Both the position numbers and the translations under genes were made by a program. DNA of 64,000 nucleotides from Thermothelomyces thermophilus ATCC 42464 (lineage: Eukaryota > Ascomycota > Sordariomycetes > Sordariales > Chaetomiaceae), in assembly GCF_000226095.1 (NCBI RefSeq), contig NC_016473.1:372001-436000 (forward strand), written 5' to 3'. Positions within the stretch are counted from its first letter, which is position 1. Every line of letters starts with the position of its first letter. Shown here in pieces: positions 35,556 through 47,642 of this stretch. The notes below the pieces were generated by a model. It did not search any database. It had not been told where the DNA came from and worked only from the letters and a program-made list of their open reading frames with translations.

Positions 35556-36239
35556 ATGATTCTCGCAGACCTCTTCTCCATCATCCTCCGCCTCACGGAA
35601 CTGGCCTTTGCCGCCATCGTGGCGGGTCTGAACGGCGACTATCTCAGCTCGGTTCACAATGCCGACTCGTGGCAGCTCGGGCGCCAGATATATACTGAGG
35701 TCGTCGCCGGCGTGTCCATCTTCTTCGCTATAATCTGGCTATTCCCCTTCAGTGGTTCCTTCGTCCACTGGCCGGCCGACTTTGCCATTAGCGCGGCTTG
35801 GTTTGCCGCTTTTGGGCTGCTCGTTGACTGGCTGGATGGAAACTGCGGGTGAGCCGAGTCATGATTCCGTCCTCAAGAGCAGCTGTCGCAGAAGAGGCCC
35901 GGGAAAGTGCTGATGGGTTAGACTATAGCGATGTATTCGACTGGGACGGCATCTCCTTCCGCGGAACCGCCTCGTGCTCCCAGTGGAAAACCACGATTGC
36001 CTTCTCATTCCTGAGCGCCCTTTGCTGGCTCGTTAGTGCTATCCTGGGGTAGGCGTCTTTTTCTTTCTTTCTTCTTTTTCTTCTGCTTCCTTTCTGACGG
36101 TCTCCCCTGTGTTCAAGCGAGCTCGGTTGAAATGCTGACCGATAAAATGAACAGTATCTATTGGGTCCGCCGTCATGTTGCCCCGGTTGACGGCGGATGT
36201 TACCGACGCCGCCACCGCTGGTACCGCTCGCGTGTCTGA
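35556..36239 (+). CDS. MARVEL-domain membrane protein
   Basis: This encodes a small four-helix membrane protein of the MARVEL type (related to fungal Nce102-like proteins that organise plasma-membrane domains). Exons 35556-35848, 35929-36048 and 36155-36239 give 165 residues; introns of 80 and 106 nt keep phase. The four hydrophobic segments are IILRLTELAFAAIVAGL, VVAGVSIFFAIIWLFPF, ADFAISAAWFAAFGLLV and AFSFLSALCWLVSAILG. The loop DVFDWDGISFRGTASCSQW between segments 3 and 4 carries the cysteines typical of this fungal group. The tail is short and very basic (CYRRRHRWYRSRV), likely cytosolic. The start is the first ATG of the frame, directly before the first helix. Confidence 0.85.
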
Positions 36240-37599
36240 CCTGTCATGGGTGGTCTCTCAGGATGCGAGAATGCGCAGCCAGTTGCTCACAGCCCAGTAC
36301 ACACCCATTAGTCTCCCCGACCCAAATCCATGATACCGTACCCTCTCTTTGTGGCCACATGTTTTGCTGCACTTTCATTTTTATCATTTTTTTTCGTTTC
36401 TCTTTCCTTAGGTTTATGGCTGTCGTCTACGATTCTCACCTCATCTCCAGCTATTCAACGTTGTCGTGTCATAGTAGCACACTTTATTCCCATTTCGAAT
36501 GGCAACAGATGGCTTCAAATGTTGATATCACGGTCCTGGATCTTTTTTTTTCCGAGAAGTTGAGGAGAAGTACTATAATATAGGAACAATTCCAGGTCCC
36601 TCTTCATGCCCTTGAAATGGGCGCTGTTTCAGGGCAGTAAAGTAGTCCGCGGTAACCTCGAGCAAGCGTGGTGACATGGATTTTGCCACCTACAAACTCG
36701 CAGCGGGTCAGGGTCTCGAATAACAGTTACCCTAGTGTAATGTTCAGTGTTTTGGCGTCTGCGATGGCCGCGGTGGTTCGTTTGAGGGCATGGGGTGGAT
36801 GACGTCACAGCTCCTTTTAAGCCTGCGGTCCGAAATATAGAAAACGAATCAAGGAAGCGGACTACACAGGAGCTGACTGCCTTGGTGTGATCACTTAACA
36901 GGTCGTTAACACAATTCCATGCCCCTATGGCACGTAATCGTAGTGAAGGAAGGAGCGTCAACCTGAATGGTTGTGATGGAAGTGACATCCGGGCAAGTGC
37001 GGGCAGACCAAACGTCACCCGCCACAAGCTTCCTTCCCCAATGACGTACTTCAATACCAAAGACTTTCTCCTTCCAAGCCCCCAACAGAGGAGTGGCTGT
37101 GGGGAAGGCGGTGGATGGCCGCGCATGGCTTGTGGGAAGAGCTGTGGAGAGTCTCATGCCTTGATGCTGTGCTGAGTGTGCCCTGGGGTACTACTTAGTA
37201 TCGTTTGTCGGGCGTTACCCATTAGCTGCTCCCGCCTCAAGGGTCCAAGATGCAACAATGATGTCGATGAGGTAATGATCTACTGGCCCCGGTAAAAGGG
37301 GTCGCCTGGGGAAGTTGGACAAGTACGAGTGCCATTGCTGGGACAATGCCGGTTAACCCAATGCCAAACCAATATGCCACTGACGACATGGCCGGCCCGT
37401 CACCGGTAATGATCGCCCAAGGTAGGTTGTCCATTCAAGGCAGCACCAGGAGTGGGATCTGGGCCGCTCAAGAGGAAGATATAAGGGAGGCGCTTCCTCC
37501 TCCAAGTAGCGATTATCTGCTGCAGACTTAAGAACCTACATACAAACACCACATAACGCAAAACAATATCATATATTCTTCCATCAGAAATCATCCAAC
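36240..37599. other. Intergenic region upstream of repeat-protein gene
   Basis: About 1.36 kb, with pyrimidine-rich sequence at 36340-36420. No supported gene. It ends in the promoter of the gene at 37600. Confidence 0.5.
37478..37485 (+). promoter_or_regulatory. Probable TATA box of the repeat-protein gene
   Basis: GATATAAG lies about 115 bp upstream of the ATG at 37600, followed by a CT-rich stretch and an A/C-rich leader typical of highly expressed fungal genes. Confidence 0.45.
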
Positions 37600-38552
37600 A
37601 TGTCCGGCATCGTTCACAAGATTAAGGAGGCTGTCCACCCCGACAGCAAGTCCCACCACAACACAGCCCCTGAGGGCAGCCACGGTCCCCACAACAGCCG
37701 TGTAGCTAACGCCGTCGACCCTCGTGTCGACTCGGATCGCGACGGCCGCGGGGCTGGCCGCACCGCCGGCCACGGGGAGTACGGCAGTGCTGGCTACGGT
37801 ACCGGTCGCGCCGGCTACGGCACTGGCACCGCCGAAGGAACACATGGTCCGCACAACAGCCGCGTAGCCAACGCCGCTGATCCCCGTGTCGACTCGGATC
37901 TCGACAACTCGCGCACTATCGGCACCGGTCGAACGGCCGGCACCGGCGCCACTGGCTTCGGCGCTGGCACCACTGGCGGTTACGGTTCGGGTATCACTGG
38001 CGGCGCCGGCTCCGGCGCTACCGGTGTGACCGGCACCCACGGTGCCCCGGCAGGTACCTACGGCCCGCACAGCAGCCGCGTGGCTAACGCTGCTGACCCT
38101 CGCGTCGACTCGGACCGTGACGGCCGCGGCGCCCTCGGCACCGGCCCTGGCCCTGCCCCCAACACTGCCGGCCCTCACAGCAGCGACATGGCCAACAAGA
38201 TGGATCCCCGCGTCGACTCGGATCTTGACGGCAGCCGAACTATGGGTGGGAACAAGACGTACCAGTAAGTAAGTAGCGTGCCGTTTTGTTTGCCTGATTA
38301 TTTTTTTTTTCTTCACTGGCCCATGCAGTCTCGTGGCACCTCACAGAACCCAAGCTGACCAGGCGGGCCGAACACAACAGATCTGGAACAATGTCGGATG
38401 CGCGACGCGATCCCACCGACGCTGCCCAAGTGCCTCCTTCAGTCCTGAGGAAGCATCTCGGCGAACCGTCGATCGAACACGAGGATGTCACCCACCACCG
38501 TGAGAGGAGAAACAGTATCAAGACACACCAGGAAACCTTCCGCGGTATCTAA
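37600..38552 (+). CDS. Hydrophilic Gly-rich repeat protein (LEA-like)
   Basis: This encodes a soluble, low-complexity protein with four copies of a degenerate motif of about 20 residues (GPHNSRVANAADPRVDSDRD and variants) near residues 28, 87, 149 and 190, separated by Gly/Thr/Ala-rich spacers. It begins MSGIVHKIKEAVHPDSKSHH. No signal peptide, membrane segment or enzyme motif is seen. Read through, exon 1 stops at 38268 (222 residues). A GTAAGT donor overlaps that stop at 38265, and splicing to an acceptor after 38362 would add a conserved-looking tail (AQVPPSVLRKHLGEP, then ERRNSIKTHQETFRGI) ending at 38552, 284 residues in phase. I prefer the spliced form. Strong codon bias and a good TATA box suggest high, possibly stress-induced, expression, which is inference. 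Confidence 0.75.
38391..38552 (+). other. Conserved-looking short reading frame, probable 3' exon or small separate gene
   Basis: A 53-codon frame opening MSDARRDPTDAAQVPPSVL and ending TFRGI has clear coding character. It is most simply the last exon of the upstream repeat protein, as described there, but it could be translated independently. Confidence 0.5.
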
Positions 38553-38823
38553 TTGCGTGTCCTCCGCTGGGTGGGGGTAATGGGAACAATGTATTATGAC
38601 GGAATATGAGATCTTTCATTTTCTTTTTTTTTTCCCTCTGTCATTTCAATAAGCTGTATTTTTAGAGCAGATACCAGCCAAGAGGGCGAAGGGTCTAAAA
38701 TTGCGGAATCAGAATGCAAGAACGACTGGAAAATCATGGACGCGGCTGTTTTCGTGTAGAGAATGTGCTTTCTCATAACGTGAGTGCGTACAGGTGGCCA
38801 ATTTCTGGGCCCTGTTGCTGCTC

Positions 38824-40483
38824 CTAGGAGAAAGTGACTTGTCTGCCCATCAAACTTCGAAAGGCATCATCCAGAGCCTTTCTCTTCTTCGTCTTGGCGG
38901 CAGAGATATCTGCTGCGCCGTCGTCGTCATCATCCCCTTCGTCGTCCGCACCCTCAAGTTCCGGGAGCCAACCCCGGATTTGACCATCCAAGTGCCCGCT
39001 GAGTAGGCCACCGGCAGCGTTACTGCCGCCCATAACCACACCACTTGAACCTCCGCTCCCCCCGGCCCCTCTCCATGCGACTGGTTGCCAGAGCATTAGC
39101 TTCACTAAGCAGAGAAAACACGCAAAAGAACGGTGACATACGGCTCGTGACACGATTCTTGATGGCCCTTTCACCCCCCTGATGTGTACCGACAGAGGCT
39201 ACAGCCGGGCCCATTCCGCGTAATCTTGCGACGGTAGACCCCTCGTGGAGATCCATGACCAGTATCTCGGTCTCGTTCGGGAAGAACAACAGCTCACACC
39301 CTGGCGCCGTGAGACCAAGGGGCGAGACAAACATGGTGACGGCGCCCATCTGGCTGTTACGGATGCTCGGCCCAAAGCTGGCAAGTGTGTTGGCGCCGGT
39401 CGCCGCGTCCCAGACGCGTATGCGGCGGTCGTGGCCAGCGGATACGAGGTAGGCTCCGTCGTCCGTCCAGGTGAGGCCGTTCACGGCCCCAGCATGTGCC
39501 TTTGCTGCGAGCCGAGGAGGACGTAGTTGCGACGTCGTGCCCCCGTCGGCAAGACCGACGACATCCTCTTGGTCGAGGAGCGCGACCAGGCCATTGGACT
39601 TCCTCACGTCCCAGATGCGCACTGCCCCGTCCGCCGAGCCGGCAGCAAGGACGTGCTCGTACGCCGGGGACCAGGACACGGACAGGACGGCGCCGGCAGA
39701 ACCACCGGTCTGGCCCGGCGGAACCAGCGACTGCACCGCGGCGGAAGAGCGCAGATCGACGAGGCGGACGGCCGGGTGTTGAGTCCCGCATGCGACCAGC
39801 AGATGGGAGGCTATCGGGGAAACTGCGTGAGTGTAGACCCTGGAGCCGAGGAAGAACGAACCGGACACGGATGCCCTCTCGGTGGACCACAGCTTGAGCG
39901 TCTGGTCATGCGAGCAGGAGAGAAATGCGGCACTGTCAAACGGGTAGAAAGACAGGTGAGTGACGCCGAAGCGGTGCCCGGCTGCCGCGGAGTCGCTGCC
40001 AGCACGAGAGACCACAGCAACGGGGCGGTAGGTATAATACCGCCATGGGTTTGGGCACTGTTCCAGATCCCAGAGCTTGATAGTGGCGTCCGAGCCGCCA
40101 GAAACCAGTCTAGGCGTTACAAAAGAAATGTGAGCGTGAGATCAACCGGGGAAACAACCCAAAATCAAATTGGGGAGGGGAGGAGGGCTCACCACGCACA
40201 TGCGGCCATCGAAGCGCTCCAGAGCCAGGGCACTGACACCGGCCTGGTGCGCCCAGAGAGAAACCCTCGGGGCAGCAGCATCGCCGCCCGAGCCAGAACC
40301 ATCAGCTGCCGAAGCTACGGCTCTGTTTCCGCGGCCGACGGGAACGCTTGCATCACGTTCGCCGCCGTCGAAGCGAAAGTGAGGAGCACGAGCGAAGGAA
40401 CGCAGCAGCGTCGTCGCCTGGATCCTGGCGAACTCGTCCGGACCCAGCCTGCCCGACGATCGCTCAAACAGAAGCAAATTCAT
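38824..40483 (-). CDS. WD40 protein of the CSA/ERCC8 (Rad28) type
   Basis: This encodes a WD40-repeat protein resembling CSA/ERCC8, the substrate receptor of a CUL4-DDB1 ubiquitin ligase in transcription-coupled DNA repair. Exons 40483-40200, 40109-39142 and 39080-38824 give 502 residues. Junctions restore DGRILVSGGSDATIKLWD and KNRVTSLAWRG, and the second intron has a GCTAAT branch. The N-terminus MNLLLFERSSGRLGP matches the CSA start. Blades include SGGSDATIKLWD, SCSHDQTLKLWS, AAGSADGAVRIWD and SAGHDRRIRVWD, each ending in the WD-type dipeptide. A C-terminal acidic stretch is followed by a basic KTKKRKALDDAF segment, a possible nuclear signal. It is divergently arranged with the probable RRN10 gene. 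Assignment to CSA rather than another nuclear WD40 protein rests on the N-terminus and blade spacing. Confidence 0.8.
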
Positions 40484-40929
40484 GCCATGGGGCTGATCTC
40501 TGGGCAGTCCGGGATCAATCGGTGTTGATGACGTATAGTTGCTTCGACGTTGGAGTGTTCGTCCGCCGTTGGATTTCGGGCTCGGCGGGGTGGGGCGGGG
40601 TTGCTGTGGGCTGCAAGCTAAGCAACCGCTGCAAGCGATCTCGAAACCTTCAGTTCGCCAACAAAACGACCTGACACACTTCCTCTCATCCATCGACCGG
40701 CTTCTGCAAATAGATAAGGTTTTTTTTTCTCTCAACAAAAAATAAGAATAAGAGAAAGGATAGAAAGGGTGAGAACTGCCCGGCTCCTTGCATCTTGCCT
40801 ATCGTGGCTGCGATACCATCCGTCAGAACACCTGAACGAAGAATCTCTCTTTGATCCGCGGCATGTTGAAGTATCAACGGAGAGTACACGCGCAACCAAA
40901 TATAACCACTTGTTCTCCAACCAGACTGC
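40484..40929. promoter_or_regulatory. Shared divergent promoter region
   Basis: Only 446 bp separates the start codons of the CSA-like gene (minus) and the RRN10-like gene (plus), so the two probably share a bidirectional promoter. No clear TATA box is visible for either. Confidence 0.5.
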
Positions 40930-41764
40930 ATGGAGGCGTCCCCGGACTCGATATTTCTGAGCTCAGGCGAGACCACACCATCGTCACGGCTGTCCTCCCC
41001 CGCTGAATCACACAGCAGCAGCAGCAGCAGCAGCAATAGGAGGAGGAGAAGTAAGTCTTCTCAAAGACATCGGCGCCGGCCGGCCAATGTTTTCGACGCC
41101 GTCGCAGGTATGCTTCTATTATCCTCTCATACTCCGAGACTGGACAACGGCCTAAATCTTGTCAGGACGTGTCACTCTTAACGGGGCCCTCGGTGACGCA
41201 GACGACGCGACCAGCAGGAGCAAACGCCGTCTGAGGGCTATCTCCGACCGCTATTTGTCGCGCAATCCGAGACTGGCCCCAGAAGAGGCCCTGTTCAGGC
41301 GTAAGAACGCCCCAGTTCGCTACGCCGAGTACGACATCTACTGGGCCAGCGATGACCTTCCCAATGCTGGCTACGGTAGTCTCCCGGACAGCGACCTTCT
41401 GAGGTCAATCCACAGCTATGCGAGCAAGTTCTACGAAACGGCGGCTGCCCGCCTGGGTCCTCGCTGCGTCGTTGGGACCAGGACCGTTGACGAGAGGAGT
41501 ATGGACGAGTCTGCCTTGTTGGCCTTTGGCATCCTGTTGGAAGAGGCTGGCCGCGAGGCCCTTGGAAAGAGGGGGGATGTCGTCTTCACCGAAGCCTCAA
41601 CAGAGGCCAAGGAGGCGACCAAGGTTGTGCAGAGCACCAAGTCGCCCTGCTTGGTCTCTGGGGGCTTCGAAGCCGCCGACGAACCCCCAGTTTCACATAC
41701 GTCCCCAAAACCGAAACGGAGAAAGGTGGCGAACACTGAGATCTCCGTCGAGGAACATCAATGA
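40930..41764 (+). CDS. rrn10: Probable RRN10-like subunit of the RNA polymerase I upstream activation factor
   Basis: Exons 40930-41107 and 41166-41764 (58-nt intron, CCTAAATC branch) give 258 residues. The segment from about residue 125 to 185 (PDSDLLRSIHSYASKFYETAA, then DESALLAFGILLEEAGREALG) recalls the core of yeast Rrn10, where PDIDLRVVHYYAT is followed by DETSLITLGLLIEKWVKDYL. Rrn10 belongs to the UAF complex that drives rRNA gene transcription in the nucleolus. The N-terminus is Ser/Arg-rich (SNRRRRSKSSQRHRRR), and the C-terminus has a second basic patch (KPKRRKVAN); both fit nuclear import. The match is from memory of the yeast sequence, so the assignment is moderate. The protein is longer than yeast Rrn10 (145 residues) because of the disordered ends. 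Confidence 0.6.
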
Positions 41765-43274
41765 CGGCATCCACATTATACCTCGATGAGGATGACGGAG
41801 CGTTCTTTTACCGGATCAGGCTTCTTGATACTGAGGGAAAAGCGAGAAAAGAACAAAAAGCAAAATTGACTGCCACCACAAGAGCCACAAAGGGCCACAA
41901 GGGTGCAGATTCAACGGGAGGAAGGGCATGCCTCCTTCCATCTTCGTACATACATAACATATGACAGACGCACGCACTTGTGGTGCTTCTCTAGGAGATG
42001 GTGTACACTGCATAGTTGTATGGGCGACAATGGGGACACGATTCTCAAATCGTTACAAATTTGTGTTGTCTGTCAGTCTCCGCAACCATGGCACCGGGAC
42101 GCCAATCCCACCCACGACGGGCTCTCAACTTTGGAAGAAAAGCAATAGCAATAACCAAAGGGCCGCCGCCGTTTTCCATTTGGCCCCTTCCCCCCCCAAC
42201 AAGACGCCGCGCGCCTACTATTGGATCGAAGGGGACATTCGGCAATACTCTTGACGAAGGGGCTGGACCGATGGCCTTCATAATTTGTGTCGCGCAGCAT
42301 TGCAATGCACTACACTACACTGGTTGATCCGTACGCTCCGTACGGATTGCACTCCAGTCCCGGTCTGCCAACAATACCATCCGCGACATCACGCCCACAA
42401 CTACCGCGGGGTCTTTCTTTTTCTTCTACACTACTACTTCCCCTCCTCCTACTCCTTCGGGTCGTAGCGTCGGTCTTGTCGCGAGCGGGCGTGGTCCCTC
42501 TCCCACAGGCTTTCTTGGATCGTTGTCCAATCACGAATACCTTGGAGGGCCCATCTTTGGCTCGCATAGTGCCGGCATTGCCGCGCATACCGATTGGGCC
42601 TCTGCGGTCCGCGTGCTATGACGAGATTCTTGAGCTTGTGGTTACAATTCGAGGTCGGGGCGTGGGATGACCATCGTCAGATCGTGCAGCAGCTCGCAAG
42701 ACATCCGAATCCCCAGGTTGGTTCTCAAATAGCAGTTCACAAGACCGCAAACACCACTGTGGCCAGCCATTCCTCCAAGGCTTGCCTGGTTTTACGGAGA
42801 TTGTTTCCCGACAAGGCTGGGCCGCTCAACCATGTGCAGGGACTGCGGAGTGACAATGACCCTCATCTACTTACCAAAAAGAGAAGGATAACGAGAAGGA
42901 TAAAGAAATAAATGAAAAGAAAAAGAATGAACATAGGTATCTCTTTACCTTGATTACGTGGACAATGTGTGTCGAATATAATAGCCTCTAGGTATTCACA
43001 TTAAGTGATTGCTAAACGCATACGTTCTCGATATGGTAGGCAAGGGAGGATGACGAGCTGGAACCTGCTCATTAGGATATATGAAACCCAAGATGACGCA
43101 CCAGAGAGAATGAGCGACAGAACCGCTCATCAAGTGGGGAGGCAATGGCATCCAGCGCGTGGAATGTCGATGAATGTGTACATAATACAGTGACTCGGGA
43201 CCAATGTGGTCGGCCGCTGCCGCCAGTGCCGAATCTCTTTTTCGGCCGCAATTGGGCTCGGCTTACACTACATC

Positions 43275-43298
43275 CACACACACACACACACACACACC
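43275..43298 (+). repeat. (CA)n microsatellite
   Basis: About eleven CA units in intergenic DNA. Confidence 0.9.
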
Positions 43299-46200
43299 AC
43301 TGCGTACCCCGCTGCTCTCCAACGACCTTTACCTGTTCCAGCGTCTAACCAGATCAATCAGCGACGGCGACGGCGCAGATCCCCGTCTCCAGCGTGACGG
43401 ATTCTTGGCCTGTGCCGCACGGAAATCATCGACACATACCCTCAACTGCCGCCAGTCTCATTGCTCGGGTTGACACCACGCCCATCTGGCCGTTGTAGAA
43501 CTGACCAGATGGCCAAAGGGCCGAAAAGAATCGATCCTCAAGGCAGATAGCTACACCTGAGTAATCTCGGCGTGGGATGTCCGGGCGCATAGAGCATTTC
43601 GTGCGTAATGTATGCCCGGAATACACGTACAGTACTCCGTACATCCTCCCATGTAATGCCGTAACTGGGGGAGATAAGAGAGGGGCAAAGAATAAGAGGT
43701 ATCCGTAAAAAAAAGGGAATGCGTGGCGCGAGATTTGTCAATGTCGTTCACATGGCACCTCCCGCGACCGGTCCCTCGCTCTTGCCCGCCGCCGATCGTT
43801 TCGCAACGAATGCGGTAACATACGAGGGTCGTGTGCCGTGACCTGCAAATCCGTTCCTTGGCCCGGGAAATTTCGAGCGTCCGTGGGTTGAAACCAGTCG
43901 CCGAAACAGCCTAGCACGAGGCTTAGTGGACACAAGAAGCGACCCAAAGTGGAGGCTGGGCCTTGCCATTCCCAGAACCTTGGGTCCCCCTAACTCGCAC
44001 TGATTGGGCAGGGCGCTGGAACATGTTCCATGACCGTGTCTGCGGGTCGGCACCGAGCTCCCACCTGATAAGCTTCGCACCATGCAACTACTGTCGTATG
44101 CTACTGCGTAGTGTCGCATTCTGGATGAGCCATTCCACCAGAAGCGGGTATCGGCTTTGGGTGGCATTGGGCACGGCGCACGTTCTGAGCAAAAAGCGGT
44201 GACTCGGCCTAGAGGCAGTGAAGAGTCCGGAAAGAAGCCATGTCAATGGGAGGGGCAGCTGTAGACGCAGGCACGTACTGTACATACAGAATACTGACGG
44301 AATACTGCGCGTAAAGTCGTCATCGCAATCAAGACCGCATCAAAGCCGAGGAGTACAATACCATTCAGGTGTGTATTTGATACACCGATGATATACCTAA
44401 TACGAAGTATTTTTGACACTAGCGGAGCGTTTGTAGGATAGTGCTTGAACCGCCGACAAAACAGCCGACACCTAGTCGGGAAGGTCGCTTGATGTGGGCT
44501 AAAAAATGATCCGATCCCCGTCCACCCGCGGTGGGCGGGTGTGCGGTGAGCAGCGAGGTTTGCGATCAATCATCAATCACACAGAGCTGCCAGTCACGTG
44601 GCGAATCTAGCGAGCGCTTGTTCCTGGAATTTGGACGCTGAGGGAGAACCTGTGTTCCGTACTAGTACTGTATATTGTACTGTATACCACGAGGGAGATT
44701 GGAGAACCTTCCTGGCGCAAGCTCTGGGAACCCCACGGTCTCGTTATTGGAACTCGTTTTGTCAAAGGACCTCTGTCCTCCAATATCAGACGGTTCGTTC
44801 TCTGAACCCAGTACGGCCGGAGTACCTTTCGTAGTTGCTTGTTTGACATGATGCTGCCTGAAGTCTTCATCAGAACCGGCAGGAAATACTCCGTACTAGC
44901 TAACATTTCAAAGCAAGGTGCGCTGCCGATGCGGTCCATGCTCGTTTTCTTTTTGCTTTTCCGAGGTTTCCCCCAGAGCTGCATGGAGAATTTCGGCAGA
45001 TCTACGGAGTAGCGAGACTAAGATTACTCTGGGAACAGAATGTGGTTGATGCTGCGTCCGCAGGTGCATAACTTCCGCCTTATGCGATCCCGTACGGAGT
45101 AATGCTTGTGCAGCTGCGCCAGCCCCATGGCTCCGAACGCGGCCAAAATCAGGGAGCAGCGTTTTCTCTCCTGTCGATCTGGAACCACTCCCTTCCAACA
45201 AACTCACCTACGAGATATCCATTGCCAGATCGTTGGCACCGCACAGAGTAGCATAGTGTACCGAGGTACCAATACATGCTACATTGGCAGACCATCGTGG
45301 TGCTCCTGGCCAGACACGGTGCGTGAGGGTGCGCGCGCGCGCGTATTGTAGTGTACGTCACCTTGCGAGAGCAGAGTCGGGGTCGTACTGTCGAACCGTG
45401 CACTTGCTGATCGACCACCCGCCTTCGCCCCCCCGCCTCTGCTCCCTGCCCGCCACGCGCCTCATGCATGGGCACCTCTCAGCGCCCTTCCCCGTGGGAT
45501 TGGCAGGCGGCCTTCCGACCTACACCTTGACGGGCCGCGGCCGCAAGGGCAATGTTCTACACTAGTGTAGTGTACACTAGACAGCCCACTCCCGGCCCAT
45601 GCTGCCAAGGATCGCGCGCTCTCTCCGCTGCGACTTGGCTACCCCGTCACTGCCAGTGTGTACTCGGTATACCGACGGCATTTACTGCGCACGTACCGTA
45701 CATACGAAAGGCAGCTCTCCCCACTGTCGACTTTTCTCACCTCGGAGTCTCGGTCGCCATCTCGGTGGTCGTAGGCCAGGCGCTTGGGACAAACCTAACC
45801 TGGAGTGCTGTGCGGTGTCTCACCTGGGTGAGAGGTTTGCGCAACTTGTGGATGGGGTTGCACGTCGAGCCGAGCTTACGCTAGTGTAGGCTTGGCGCCT
45901 ATGCCCGGGATTGGCGGACATTTTTTTCCTTGCGCACCATGCCTGCGGGTCGAATCGCCGCCTCAGCATCAAATCTCAGCACCCACCGGACGCCGGATTC
46001 CCCGTCACAAAGAAGACAAGAAGGAACCTGCCAAGGCAGGCTAGGGTGAGAAGCAGCAGAAAAGGAAAGAAGAAAAAGAAAGAAAGGGAAGAAGAAAAGG
46101 ATCGCCTTTGTGGACGCCTGCATGATACGGCTGAAGCGAAGCTTCCAGCCGCCCCTCATTACACCGTTCCACTAGCAGGGCCGTCAGCTCTTGACGAGTG

Positions 46201-46460
46201 TGGTACGATGCGTCAACGTCTGCAGCGGTCCTCCTGTGCATTGCTGGTACCTTAACTGCAGTAGTCCGTACTTAAAGGTAGTTTCGTACGCCATACAAAA
46301 AATCAGATTTCTACCCCTTTCTACCCCGTACATCAAAGCAGATGAACAATACCTACCTACCTACCTTTTCCTGATTAATGCTGTAGGGTCCGTAACAGTA
46401 TATCCGTACGTGACCTTTACGCACTAGGCACGCCTCTGTGTGACCCGGTTGCTGACAGCC

Positions 46461-46491
46461 TTTCCTTTCTTTCTTTCTTTCTTTCTTTTTT
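46461..46491 (+). repeat. (TTTC)n microsatellite
   Basis: About six to seven TTTC units followed by a T run. Confidence 0.85.
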
Positions 46492-47526
46492 ACTCCCGAG
46501 CGTCTGTCACAGACCATCTTGTCTCTTCTTTCCTTGGACACTACTGCGCCCATTACTTGTATGTACATACAGTACAAGAAAATGGCCGTGGACACACTAG
46601 CCAGAATTGAAGAATGTTGCAGCGAAGACGGGGACAAAAACAAATGCGAACGAATAATCGACACCCAAGGCACTGCGTGCCCATTCGTCCTCCCATGGCG
46701 CAACCCAAGCAACCAGCGTGCCAAAGGTAGTAGTGTACAGACCGGGGGATTAGCAAGAGCCCGCATTCCTCAAACAGGCGCTGTACTGCGTAGACTTCAA
46801 CCAGCTACACAGTACACTACTGTAGTAGCAGAAGGGAACCCTCGGCCCCACCCCGGACCGAGTGGGGAAATATGGCCCACCGTTTGCGCGGTTCTGATTG
46901 TTCAGCAGCGACCCCTGGCGCTCCAGCACCCTGGTTCCGACCGAGGTCCTTGAGACGTGCTTCGGCACGGTTGACTGATGACCGGGGCAGAACTCTCGTC
47001 AATTTGCGATGTGTTTTCTCACCAAGCCCCAAAACGCCGCCTGACCAGCTCCCGCTCCTGCCGACCCATTGATCCGTTCCTTGAGCGACCGGTCTGTCGC
47101 CCCGCGCCGCCTGGCAGGTCTCCTGCGCGCATCGGCTTTCTCTGTGGGATTTCGATACGCTCCGCTGCCCTACGCCAGTACAACTTTGTTACTCCCCTTT
47201 TCTTTCTGCGGCCCGCAATTGGTGCATCTCCCGCGTACATACATTTGTACCCCGACGAGAAGGGAGGCTGCCATTCAGCGTTACCGAAACCCGTACCGTA
47301 CCCTTGGATTTTGGATTTTAGATTTTGGGACCAAGCTCTCGTTTTTGCGCCCTCCCCACTCTGCTCGCCCCAGAACCCCCGAACGCGCAACACAGACCAC
47401 ATCCCGTTGCTGCCCGATTCGCGACTGGTCCCTGCTCGGCCGAGCTGCTGTCACTTTGGTGGGCTCTGCTCAGTGAGCCGAGGGGCTCGCTCTTCCCAGT
47501 ACGAACAAGAGGAAAACTGGATATCG

Positions 47527-47642
47527 CGCGCGCACACGCACGCACACACACAAACACACACACACACACACAAAGAGAGAGACACGGACGGACGGAGGGA
47601 CGGAGAGAGACAGAGAGAGGGAGAGAGAGAGAAAGACACACA
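47527..47642 (+). repeat. Compound CA/GA microsatellite
   Basis: CA dinucleotides (47527-47572) pass into GA-rich repeats (47573-47642), about 340 bp upstream of the large Zn2Cys6 gene's start codon and so probably in its promoter or 5' leader. Confidence 0.85.

Noticed and set aside
39105-39141. 37-nt intron alternative in the CSA-like gene
   Set aside because: It is too short and lacks a branch site; the 61-nt alternative ending at 39081 has a CTAAT branch and gives a family-like junction.
43748-44167. 139-codon minus-strand open frame in the 6.2-kb spacer
   Set aside because: There is no family resemblance, no intron signals, and its composition is like its surroundings.
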